This document shows, one piece after another, positions 7,124 to 13,667 of a stretch of DNA of 14,243 bases. Position numbers and translations under genes: made by a program. The stretch's first letter is position 1. Every line of letters starts with the position of its first letter. The notes beneath the pieces are model-generated. The model was not told where the DNA came from. It did not search any database and saw nothing but the letters and a program-made list of their open reading frames with translations. Source of the DNA: JAIVJZ01 sp035296385 (lineage in GTDB: Bacteria > Acidobacteriota > Blastocatellia > Pyrinomonadales > Pyrinomonadaceae); contig DATHBB010000113.1 of NCBI GenBank assembly GCA_035296385.1, forward strand, positions 1 to 14,243. Reading direction: 5' to 3'.

Positions 7124-7161
7124 AAAAGGGGATGTTCGCCATCGGTCGAACATCCCCTTTT
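7124..7161. terminator. Bidirectional intrinsic terminator, 15-bp perfect stem
   Basis: Arms 7124-7138 and 7147-7161 pair perfectly over 15 bp with an 8-base loop. The stem is A4G4 at the base on one side and C4T4 on the other, so each strand has an A-run before and a U-run after the GC stretch. It lies between two genes that face each other (stops at 7061 and 7212) and can end both transcripts. Confidence 0.93.
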
Positions 7162-7211
7162 GATTTGCGCGCTTGAGCTTCGCGTTTGAAAACGCGCGCT
7201 TGGCTGAAACT

Positions 7212-8237
7212 TCAGAAAGCGTCGATGAGCGCCGCCACGTCAACCTGCGCGAGTTCGAGCGTGATGAGCACGTCCACGCCTTCCGCGCCGACTTTCGTGT
7301 TCTCCACCAGACTCATCAGAGGCCGCCCTTTCGCTGCGGACATCTGGCCGAGCGCGAAGGGCGCGAGTTGTTTCAAGCCCGCGAGTGTCGAACTCAGAGC
7401 TTTCGCCACGCCCGCGTCTTCCGTGCGCAAGGCCGTCAGCATGTTGAAACCCGTCGCCGTCGTGCCGAGCGTGCTATAGAACTGGCGCACGGAGGCGATG
7501 CTCCGCGAGAGGTTGCCGATGTCGAGGTTCTGCGTCAGCGACGCGGGTATGTTGCCGCCCGCGCCGACGATGGCGTTGGCATCGTGCAAGGCAAGCGCCG
7601 TGATGCCGGGCGAGACGCGTGCCCCGCGCCCCGCGCTCGCGTCAATGGCCGCGCGCACGCGTTCGAGTTTGCCGAAGGCGACCGTGTTCGCGTCGAGCGC
7701 GGCGACGGCCAGGTCCGTCACGCGCAGGTTGAGCAGGCCGAGCAGTTTTACCTGCCGGTCCACGCTGAAGACGCGGATGGTCTTGCCCGCGTACTTCTCC
7801 TCTTGCACGCGGCTGTCCGGCGCTCCGAACGCGGTTGAGCCGAAAGCGCCGCGCGCGACGGCGACCGTCTCCACGAGCGTCCGGCCCGTCGCCGTCTGCT
7901 TGTAGCTGACGCCGACGGCGATGCGTTCCAGGAGGCGCGCGTCGAGTCCCGTGCTCGTCTTGAATTTGTCGATCTCCGAGTTGACGCGCGCCAGTTCGGC
8001 GGGGTTGTTGTTATAGGCGCGCGGCAAGGCCTCTTTCAACAGACGCCGCACGTCAACCGTCAACACGGCGTCGGATGCCGGAAGCAACGCGAGCGCGTTC
8101 GCCGCCGTCGTCGTCGCCTGCGCGTTGGGAGACGCCGCGCGAGCGCGGCGCGCCGTCTGAATGCCGAAAGTGTCCGTCGCCAACGCCGTGAGCGCGACGG
8201 CGAATGTCAAAGTCAAAACGTAAAAATATTTCTTCAT
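7212..8237 (-). CDS. Secreted hypothetical protein
   Basis: A 341-residue protein I do not recognise by family. It begins with a typical signal peptide (Lys-rich start, then a hydrophobic run to about residue 22, with likely cleavage near the ALATDTFG or RARAASP stretch), so it is exported. After an Ala/Thr-rich linker comes LLPASDAVLTVDVRRLLKE, then alternating beta-like and helical stretches with GLDARLLERIAVGV and, near the end, VDVLITLELAQVDVAALIDAF. No catalytic motif or cysteine pair is evident. The style recalls secreted proteins of unknown function in Acidobacteriota, an impression only. The ATG at 8237 is preferred. A TTG directly before it (8240) is an alternative with a better-spaced GGAAAGG. 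The gene stands alone and ends in the shared terminator. Confidence 0.8.
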   Translation of the reverse strand: MKKYFYVLTLTFAVALTALATDTFGIQTARRARAASPNAQATTTAANALALLPASDAVLTVDVRRLLKEALPRAYNNNPAELARVNSEIDKFKTSTGLDARLLERIAVGVSYKQTATGRTLVETVAVARGAFGSTAFGAPDSRVQEEKYAGKTIRVFSVDRQVKLLGLLNLRVTDLAVAALDANTVAFGKLERVRAAIDASAGRGARVSPGITALALHDANAIVGAGGNIPASLTQNLDIGNLSRSIASVRQFYSTLGTTATGFNMLTALRTEDAGVAKALSSTLAGLKQLAPFALGQMSAAKGRPLMSLVENTKVGAEGVDVLITLELAQVDVAALIDAF

Positions 8238-8240
8238 CAA

Positions 8241-8766
8241 AGCAACACGCCTTTCCGTCCCTGTTGAAAATTGACGATGCCCGCCGCTGCTACTGCCGCC
8301 GCCGGATCGTCATCCGAGAAAATTTAAGTTGCGGAGAGAATTTAACCCCTGCTCCGATGCCATGCACGCCCCCGCGAGTTGGCTTGCGCACGAAACGCGC
8401 AGCGGCACACGACACGGCGCGTGAATTAAGACGCGCCCGCAGGGAAAACGTTACAAGACAAACTCCGCGCCCGAACAATTTGAGCAAACTACGCCGCCGC
8501 CGCTCCGGTCGGGCGCGTCTTTAGTGCAAGGCGGGCTTCTTGATAATGCCGCCTTCTGCGTCCGACAGCGAGTGGACGACTCCAGCAAATACTTTCATCA
8601 AGCCAGCATAAGCGGTTGACGGCCAACTCTCAAAACACGCAAACCGCTTCGCGAATTTGATACGATGCACCGGAGCGCCTTGTGCGACGTGCGACGCCGA
8701 CGGGTGCGCGTTTGAAGTCGGAGGCGGGTTCTAATCTCAAGTTCTAATTTAAGGAGAGCGACTTTT
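8241..8766. other. 526-bp gap between divergent genes, no supported gene
   Basis: This gap separates the starts of two exported-protein genes and must hold both promoters. Short open frames exist on both strands but lack family resemblance, good ribosome-binding sites and typical residue make-up. A 12-bp inverted repeat joins 8428-8439 (aagacgcgcccg) to 8510-8521 across about 70 bases. A small hairpin pairs aaggcgg (8528-8534) with ccgcctt (8549-8555). TTGACG near 8615 is a possible -35 for the plus-strand gene, without a convincing -10. An AAGGAG at 8751-8756 serves the plus-strand gene. A small RNA in 8428-8560 is possible but unproven. Confidence 0.45.
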
Positions 8767-9327
8767 ATGCGGGTCAGGCGAAAATTCACAGGCTTTCTGC
8801 TTCTGTTGTCCGTCTTCGTCGCGGGCACGGGCGCGCACGCGTTCGACGGCCAGGAGTCCGTCGCAAAGAATTCGACCGGCTCACAGTCCGGCGACGAGCA
8901 GATGATTCAGCCGTCCGACATCTTCGAGAAATTCCCCGACCTCAAATGGGGGATGAGTTTTAAGGATGCGAAGAAGGCTATAGAAAAAACCGGAGTCACG
9001 CCCGTCGGCTTCAAAGGTCAGGAGACGGAATTGGCCTGGGACGCCGAGTTCAACGGCATGCGCGGGCGTGGCGGGCTTCACTTCGGAGAGGGCGCGGCGG
9101 GGCTGAACGACATCGTGATCGGGGTTTACGCCTTCGAGAAGCAAAAGGAGGTGTTCGAGGCGTGGCTGAAGAAGCTCACGGAGCGGCACGGGGCGTCGAA
9201 AGAAGTCAGCGACACGGAAGTCTCCATCTCGCACGTGTGGAGGTTGAAGAACAACTTCGTCATCGAACTCAGGTCTTTGAAGGATGTCAACAGCCCCGTC
9301 GTTGACGTTCATTGGGTGAAGTTGTGA
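8767..9327 (+). CDS. Small secreted hypothetical protein
   Basis: A 186-residue protein with a clear signal peptide: Arg/Lys-rich start, hydrophobic core FLLLLSVFVAG and a GAHA-F cleavage site near residue 25. It is probably periplasmic or secreted. The mature part has no cysteine. It opens with FEKFPDLKWGMSFKDAKKAIEKTGV, a pattern I associate with small exported proteins of unknown function that begin with a 'WGMs...ak..i' stretch. The remainder alternates strands and charged helices and ends in VVDVHWVKL. AAGGAG ten bases upstream supports the ATG at 8767. The gene is separated from the next by a hairpin and a likely promoter, so it is probably transcribed alone. No function is assigned. 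Confidence 0.82.
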   Translation: MRVRRKFTGFLLLLSVFVAGTGAHAFDGQESVAKNSTGSQSGDEQMIQPSDIFEKFPDLKWGMSFKDAKKAIEKTGVTPVGFKGQETELAWDAEFNGMRGRGGLHFGEGAAGLNDIVIGVYAFEKQKEVFEAWLKKLTERHGASKEVSDTEVSISHVWRLKNNFVIELRSLKDVNSPVVDVHWVKL

Positions 9328-9383
9328 GCAGCGCGCGTGCGCCTCTTTACAAAACGCGGACACCAACCCGGCGTGCTCCGTCA

Positions 9384-9422
9384 CTCCGGCGAAATTACTA
9401 AAGCGCCGGAGATGGGTATAAT
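9384..9422 (+). promoter_or_regulatory. Promoter with overlapping dyad before the HhH lipoprotein gene
   Basis: A perfect TATAAT (-10) lies at 9417-9422 with ATTACT (9394-9399) as a poor -35 at 17 bases. The start of transcription would be near 9429, leaving a leader of about 38 bases. The -35 sits in the loop of a perfect 8-bp inverted repeat, ctccggcg (9384-9391) and cgccggag (9404-9411). The dyad could be an operator or an RNA hairpin ending the upstream transcript. The -10 is convincing; the rest is inference. Confidence 0.55.
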
Positions 9423-9466
9423 GGCCGCGCACCAAATAATGATTTCCGAATGGGAGAGAAATAGAA

Positions 9467-10045
9467 ATGATTCGACCGTCAAACGTCCGCACTCTTACGT
9501 TGCTGTCCGCACTGCTGCTCGCCTCGTTGGTCAGCGCCTGTAGTTCGGGCGGCGGAAACGCGAACTCGACCAACGCCGTCGCCTCAAATAACTCTAACGT
9601 CGCCGCTGTCGTCAACACTCCGGGCGCGAACGCGAACGCAAATCAGTCGGGCGCGGGCAACACCACTGCGAAGGCCAAGTTGAACGTGAACACGGCATCG
9701 AAGAGCGAACTGCTGGCCGCCATTCCGGGCATGGGCGACAAGATGGTGCACGAGTTTGAGGAGTATCGCCCTTACACGAGCATCCAGCAGTTCCGTCGCC
9801 AGATCGGCAAATACGTGAGCGCCGAGCAGGTCGCCGAGTATGAAAAATACGTCTACGTGCCGATCAAGCCGAACGACGCGGACGCACCCACGCTCCAACA
9901 AATTCCCGGCCTCGACGCAAACGAAGCGCAAGCCCTGATGTCCGCGCGCCCCTACGCCTCGAACGAAGCCTTTCTCACCAAGCTGGCCGCGAGCGTGTCG
10001 GAATCGGAACTGGCCGTCGCGCGCACCTACCTGAGCAACCAATGA
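9467..10045 (+). CDS. Lipoprotein with two ComEA-like helix-hairpin-helix units
   Basis: A 192-residue exported lipoprotein. A hydrophobic signal leads to the lipobox LVSAC, with Cys25 as the lipidated residue, then a flexible Asn/Ala/Gly-rich linker (26-70). A helix-hairpin-helix unit follows at about 72-113 (LNVNTASKSELLAAIPGMG, then the FRRQIGKYVS helix), as in ComEA-type domains. A second, more diverged unit lies at about 138-189 (APTLQQIPGLDANEAQALMSAR). ComEA itself binds incoming DNA outside the cytoplasmic membrane. Whether this lipoprotein binds DNA or uses the fold for protein contacts cannot be told. GGGAGAG upstream of the ATG at 9467 and a TATAAT promoter support the start. The next gene overlaps by four bases, implying translational coupling. 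Confidence 0.87.
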   Translation: MIRPSNVRTLTLLSALLLASLVSACSSGGGNANSTNAVASNNSNVAAVVNTPGANANANQSGAGNTTAKAKLNVNTASKSELLAAIPGMGDKMVHEFEEYRPYTSIQQFRRQIGKYVSAEQVAEYEKYVYVPIKPNDADAPTLQQIPGLDANEAQALMSARPYASNEAFLTKLAASVSESELAVARTYLSNQ

Positions 10046-10488
10046 TGGACGCACTCGTCCTGTTGCGTCTGCGACGGTTTCTCCTGATCCTGTCCGCGCT
10101 GCTTTTCGTCGGAACAGTGGTTGAGTTGTGGCTCACAAACCACATGGAGGACCCCGTGCAGTTCATCCCGTTCGTGCTGTGCGGGCTGGGACTCGCCTGT
10201 GTCGTCGCGGTGCTGCTGCGCCCGCGGCGTGCGGCGATGCTCGTCCTTCGCGCGTGCATGGTGCTCGTGGCGCTCGGCAGCGTGTTGGGGATTTATCTGC
10301 ACGTCGAGAGCAATCTCGGCTTCCAGAGGGAGCTTTACCCGAAAGCGACGATGAGCAAAGTCGTGCTCGGCGCGCTCGGCGGCGCAAGCCCGCTGCTCGC
10401 GCCCGGCATCCTCGCGCTCGCGGCCACGCTGGCTCTGGCCTCCACTTACTACCATCCGGCTCTGGCGAAATCTCGCAGGGAAGCGTAA
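10042..10488 (+). CDS. Small four-helix membrane protein coupled to the HhH lipoprotein
   Basis: A 148-residue hydrophobic protein of no family I recognise. Four membrane segments are apparent, at about 12-31, 39-59, 63-85 and 107-133. The loop between the third and fourth carries HVESNLGFQRELYPKA, and the C-terminus is basic (KSRREA). It starts with ATG at 10042, inside the stop region of the lipoprotein gene (4-base overlap). A second ATG follows directly at 10045. The overlap suggests both proteins are made together in similar amounts and may act together at the envelope. A palindromic repeat begins four bases after the stop codon. Confidence 0.8.
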   Translation: MMDALVLLRLRRFLLILSALLFVGTVVELWLTNHMEDPVQFIPFVLCGLGLACVVAVLLRPRRAAMLVLRACMVLVALGSVLGIYLHVESNLGFQRELYPKATMSKVVLGALGGASPLLAPGILALAATLALASTYYHPALAKSRREA

Positions 10489-10491
10489 AGC

Positions 10492-10570
10492 AAACGATGA
10501 AGTAGGAACGATGAAGTAAAGAGAAATTGCTTTTCATTCATCGTTCATCGTTCCTACTTCATCGTTTCCC
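10492..10570. repeat. Heptamer inverted repeat before the alcohol dehydrogenase gene
   Basis: A perfect 24-bp inverted repeat (10492-10515 with 10544-10567). The left arm reads in heptamers gatgaag, taggaac, gatgaag, taaagag (10496-10523). The right arm reads attcatc, gttcatc, gttccta, cttcatc, gtttccc (10536-10570). The loop has the TTGCTTTT core at 10527-10534. It is the same family as the inner part of the repeat at 292-460, and the two are alike over about 45 bases from the core through the right arm. Confidence 0.92.
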
Positions 10571-10657
10571 TTTGCGTCGCGCGTTTCGCATTTCGACGAA
10601 ATTATTGTCAAATAAGAGAAACCGGAAAACGAATCGAACAGGGAAAGGGATTAACTC

Positions 10658-11701
10658 ATGCTGCCAACACGCGGATACGCAACCACGGGGCCGAAGGCTC
10701 AACTCGCACCGTTCAACTTCGAGCGGCGCGAACTCGAAGCGAAAGACGTGCTGATAGAAATTCTCTACTGCGGCGTCTGCCACTCCGACATACATCAGGC
10801 GCGCGACGAATGGGACAACTCGATCTTCCCGATGGTGCCCGGCCACGAAATTGTCGGGCGCGTCGCGCGCGTCGGCGCGGAAGTGACGAGTTTCAAGGAA
10901 GGCGACCTCGCGGGCGTCGGCTGCTTCGTCGATTCGTGCCGCGTGTGCCGCAACTGCAAGGAGGGCGAGGAGCAATATTGCGAGAATCATCTCGTCGCCA
11001 CCTACAACGGCACGGAGCGGGACGAACAGACGCCGACCTACGGCGGCTACTCGTCACAGATCGTCGTGGACGAACAGTACACGTTGAGGGTTCCGTCAAA
11101 CCTGCCGCTGGAAAAAGTCGCGCCGCTGCTGTGCGCCGGAATCACGACCTACTCGCCGCTCAGGCGCTTCAAAGTCGGCGCGGGGCAACGCGTCGGCGTG
11201 GTCGGCCTCGGCGGACTCGGCCACATGGCCGTCAAACTCGCCGCCTCGATGGAAGCGGAGGTGACGGTCTTCAGCACGTCCGCGTCGAAAGAAAAGGACG
11301 CGCACGCGCTCGGCGCGCAAAAGTTCGTCGTGACGAAAGACCCGCTCGCGCTCGAACCGCTCGCGGGCAAGTTCGACTTCATCATCGACACCGTCTCCGC
11401 GCCGCATGATCTCAACATGTATCTCAACCTGCTCGGGCGCGAGTCGGTGATGGTGCTCGTCGGCGCGCCGGAGAAGCCTGCGGAACTCGCGTCGTTCTCG
11501 CTCATCTCGAACGGGCGCACGCTCGCCGGTTCGATGATCGGCGGCATACGCGAAACGCAGGAGATGCTCGACTACTGCGCGGAGAAGAACATCACTTCCG
11601 ACGTAGAGGTGATTCCCATCGCGCAGATCAACGAAGCATACGAGCGCACCATCAAAGGCGACGTGCGTTATCGCTTCGTCATAGACATGAAATCACTATA
11701 A
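10658..11701 (+). CDS. Zinc-dependent NADP(H) alcohol/aldehyde dehydrogenase, YahK/CAD type
   Basis: A 347-residue cytoplasmic medium-chain dehydrogenase that interconverts alcohols and aldehydes. Catalytic zinc ligands are Cys41 (GVCHSD), His63-Glu64 (GHE) and Cys159. The structural zinc site has Cys94, Cys97, Cys100 and Cys108. The nucleotide-binding motif GLGGLG is at 183-188. The following STSASK stretch (206-211) is typical of NADPH users in the cinnamyl-alcohol/YahK branch. YahK-like enzymes mainly reduce a broad range of aldehydes. The exact substrate cannot be read from sequence. The length is normal and all key residues are present. An AAAGGG about ten bases before the ATG at 10658 supports the start. 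The gene begins about 90 bases after a palindromic repeat and is followed 79 bases later by a co-directional cluster. Confidence 0.94.
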   Translation: MLPTRGYATTGPKAQLAPFNFERRELEAKDVLIEILYCGVCHSDIHQARDEWDNSIFPMVPGHEIVGRVARVGAEVTSFKEGDLAGVGCFVDSCRVCRNCKEGEEQYCENHLVATYNGTERDEQTPTYGGYSSQIVVDEQYTLRVPSNLPLEKVAPLLCAGITTYSPLRRFKVGAGQRVGVVGLGGLGHMAVKLAASMEAEVTVFSTSASKEKDAHALGAQKFVVTKDPLALEPLAGKFDFIIDTVSAPHDLNMYLNLLGRESVMVLVGAPEKPAELASFSLISNGRTLAGSMIGGIRETQEMLDYCAEKNITSDVEVIPIAQINEAYERTIKGDVRYRFVIDMKSL

Positions 11702-11780
11702 ACAGACATCTCTAGCGAGGCGCAACGCCTGCGCGCACACGCGTCGCGGAGCGTGCGCAGCGACGGTCAACCGCTAACGA
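11702..11780 (+). other. Short spacer with GC hairpins
   Basis: Two overlapping hairpins: aggcg/cgcct (11718-11722 with 11726-11730), and a bulged pairing of 11729-11742 with 11751-11760. There is no U-run, so termination after the dehydrogenase gene is uncertain. Read-through into the DUF4186 gene is possible. Confidence 0.3.
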
Positions 11781-12140
11781 ATGAGCCGGAATCTGGACGA
11801 AGTCTTCGCAGCTTTATCGGCGTCGTCGTTTCGCAGGCGTTTCCGGTTGCGCGGCAAGGAACTCGAATACTTGCGGCGCAAAGGTCTGCCAGTCATCCTG
11901 GAGCACGCCGCCGATTTCATAGAGAAGCGTTTAGCGCCCGCCGATCCAGTAAATGACGGCAAGCAGACGCCGATGCGACATCATCCGGTCTTCATCGCGC
12001 AGCACGCGACGGCCACCTGCTGTCGCGGCTGTTTGCAGAAGTGGCACGCAATACCAAAAGGACGCGCGCTCGAAGCGACGGAGAAGGGGTACGTGCTCGA
12101 AGTCATCAACGCGTGGCTCGTGCGGCAGGAGAAGAGTTGA
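11781..12140 (+). CDS. DUF4186 family protein
   Basis: A 119-residue protein matching the DUF4186 family: LRGKELEYLRRKGL near the start, then LAPADPVNDGKQTPMR and HPVFIAQHATATCCRGCLQKWH, and IPKGRAL. Cys80, Cys81 and Cys84 with His67, His68, His75 and His89 make a plausible metal site, though no function is known for the family. No signal or membrane segment is visible, so it is probably cytoplasmic. The length is normal for the family. The stop codon is directly followed by the start codon of the thioesterase gene, so the two are almost surely translated together. The ribosome-binding site before the ATG at 11781 is weak. Confidence 0.9.
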   Translation: MSRNLDEVFAALSASSFRRRFRLRGKELEYLRRKGLPVILEHAADFIEKRLAPADPVNDGKQTPMRHHPVFIAQHATATCCRGCLQKWHAIPKGRALEATEKGYVLEVINAWLVRQEKS

Positions 12141-12578
12141 ATGCGGGAGTTGCTTGAAGCGTTTCCGGTCGTCATCGAAATACCCGTCGCGTGGGGCGAG
12201 ATGGATTCGCTCCGACACGTCAACAACATCGTCTATTTCCGCTACTTCGAGAGCGCGCGCATGGCCTACTTCACACGCCTCGACTACTGGACTTACATGA
12301 ACGAGACGGGCGCGGGGCCCATACTCGCCTCGACCGGCTGCAAGTTTCGCGCGCCGCTCACCTATCCCGACACCGTCTCCGTCGGCACGCGTGTTTCCCA
12401 AGTCGAAGACGACCGCTTCGTGATGGAGTACGCGGTGATTAGCCACGCGCTCGGCAAAGTGGCCGCCGAAGGCGAAGGCCTGATCGTCTCTTACGACTAT
12501 CGTGCGCTCAAAAAAGTACCGCTCCCCGAAGAGATCAAAGCGCGCATACGAAATTTGGAAAACAATTCCCGAAAGTGA
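12141..12578 (+). CDS. Acyl-CoA thioesterase, 4HBT (YbgC/FadM-like) hotdog fold
   Basis: A 145-residue hotdog-fold protein predicted to hydrolyse acyl-CoA (or 4-hydroxybenzoyl-CoA-type) thioesters in the cytoplasm. The signature WGEMDSLRHVNNIVYFRYFE spans 18-37, with Asp22 as the likely catalytic residue and His26/Asn28 in the conserved pattern. The later strands (GCKFRAPLTYPDTVSVGTRV, then FVMEYAVIS) are typical of the family. The ATG abuts the DUF4186 stop codon with no gap, and the reductase gene starts seven bases after its own stop. The substrate is not deducible. Confidence 0.93.
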   Translation: MRELLEAFPVVIEIPVAWGEMDSLRHVNNIVYFRYFESARMAYFTRLDYWTYMNETGAGPILASTGCKFRAPLTYPDTVSVGTRVSQVEDDRFVMEYAVISHALGKVAAEGEGLIVSYDYRALKKVPLPEEIKARIRNLENNSRK

Positions 12579-12585
12579 GTGCGAC

Positions 12586-13608
12586 ATGGACGCGAAACGG
12601 AACAAGAGAATCACGCTTGCCAGCCGCCCCGCAGGCATGCCGACGCTTGCCAACTTCAAGATCGAAGACGTGGAGATGCCGCAACCGGATGACGGGGAAG
12701 TTTTGATACGCACGCTTTACCTCTCGGTCGATCCGTACATGCGCGGGCGCATGAACGCGGGGAAGTCTTACGTGGAGCCGTTCGAGGTGGGCGAGGTGAT
12801 TACGGGAGGCGGCGTCGGCGAAGTCGTCGAATCCCGCTCCGGCGCATTTCAAGCGGGCGACATCGTGACGGGGATGTTCGGCTGGCAGTTGTACTTTGTC
12901 GCGCGGGGCGAAGGCGCGCCGGGCGGGGCGCTCAGAAAAATTGACCCGACGCTCGCGCCCGTGACGACGGCGCTCGGCGTTTTGGGAATGCCCGGCCTGA
13001 CAGCCTACTTCGGACTGCTCGACATCGGCCAACCCAAGACGGGCGAAACGGTCGTCGTCTCCGGCGCGGCGGGCGCGGTCGGCACGCTCGTGTGCCAGAT
13101 CGCTAAGCTCAAAGGCTGTCGCGTCGTCGGCCTCGCCGGATCGGACGACAAGAACCGCTACCTGACGGACGAACTCGGCGTGGACGTTGCGATCAATTAC
13201 AAGACTGCGCCTGATCTCAGGCGCGCTTTGAAAGACGCCTGCCCCGGCGGCGTTGACGTTTATTTCGACAACGTGGGCGGCGAAATTTCCGACGCCGTGA
13301 TGCCGCTCATCAACCGCGAGGCGCGCATCGTCATCTGCGGCCAGATTTCGCTTTACAACCTTGAGCGACCCGACACGGGGCCGCGCGTGCAGCCGTACCT
13401 TTTGGTCAACCGCGCGTCGATGAAAGGGTTCATCGTCTCGGACTACGCCGCGCGCGCCTCGGAAGGCGTCGGGCAGTTGGCGCGCTGGCTCGGCGAAGGC
13501 AAATTGAAGTACGCCGAAAACGTTGTGGAGGGTTTCGAGAACACGCCGCAGGCGCTGCTCGGACTTTTCAGCGGCGAGAATTTAGGCAAGCAACTCGTGA
13601 AGGTTTAG
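12586..13608 (+). CDS. MDR-family NADP-dependent oxidoreductase (alkenal/one reductase, PTGR type)
   Basis: A 340-residue zinc-free medium-chain reductase of the leukotriene B4 dehydrogenase/alkenal reductase branch (E. coli CurA-like). These enzymes reduce carbon-carbon double bonds of alpha,beta-unsaturated aldehydes and ketones with NADPH. Signatures: YLSVDPYMRGRM (45-56), GMPGLTAYFGL (134-144), the nucleotide-binding AAGAVG (161-166) and VDVYFDNVGGE. The zinc-ligand cysteines of the dehydrogenase upstream are absent. The ATG at 12586 gives the usual N-terminus (ITLASRPAGMPT). The frame is open upstream, but that part overlaps the thioesterase and lacks family resemblance. GTGAG upstream is a weak ribosome-binding site, fitting translational coupling. 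Confidence 0.92.
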   Translation: MDAKRNKRITLASRPAGMPTLANFKIEDVEMPQPDDGEVLIRTLYLSVDPYMRGRMNAGKSYVEPFEVGEVITGGGVGEVVESRSGAFQAGDIVTGMFGWQLYFVARGEGAPGGALRKIDPTLAPVTTALGVLGMPGLTAYFGLLDIGQPKTGETVVVSGAAGAVGTLVCQIAKLKGCRVVGLAGSDDKNRYLTDELGVDVAINYKTAPDLRRALKDACPGGVDVYFDNVGGEISDAVMPLINREARIVICGQISLYNLERPDTGPRVQPYLLVNRASMKGFIVSDYAARASEGVGQLARWLGEGKLKYAENVVEGFENTPQALLGLFSGENLGKQLVKV

Positions 13609-13624
13609 TTGAGCAACTCGTGAA
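13589..13624 (+). repeat. Short direct repeat across the reductase stop codon
   Basis: The 13-mer agcaactcgtgaa occurs at 13589-13601 and again at 13612-13624, 23 bases apart, with the reductase stop (13606-13608) between. It looks like a small tandem duplication of the gene's 3' end. Confidence 0.6.
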
Positions 13625-13667
13625 TGTCGTCGTTTGAGTTTCGTCAGGCGCGCGGGGTTTAAGGGAG

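Noticed and set aside
8204..8524. Small genes in the long gap (8204-8524 plus, 8290-8487 minus)
   Set aside because: The residue make-up is Arg-rich low-complexity, there is no ribosome-binding site, and the plus frame overlaps the signal peptide region of the opposite gene.
292..10570. Insertion sequence or transposon remnants
   Set aside because: The repeats have no transposase and no visible target duplications, and inverted arms alone do not show transposition.
12502..12585. Longer reductase starting at 12502 inside the thioesterase gene
   Set aside because: The added 28 residues are Lys/Arg-rich and unlike the family. The ATG at 12586 gives the expected N-terminus.
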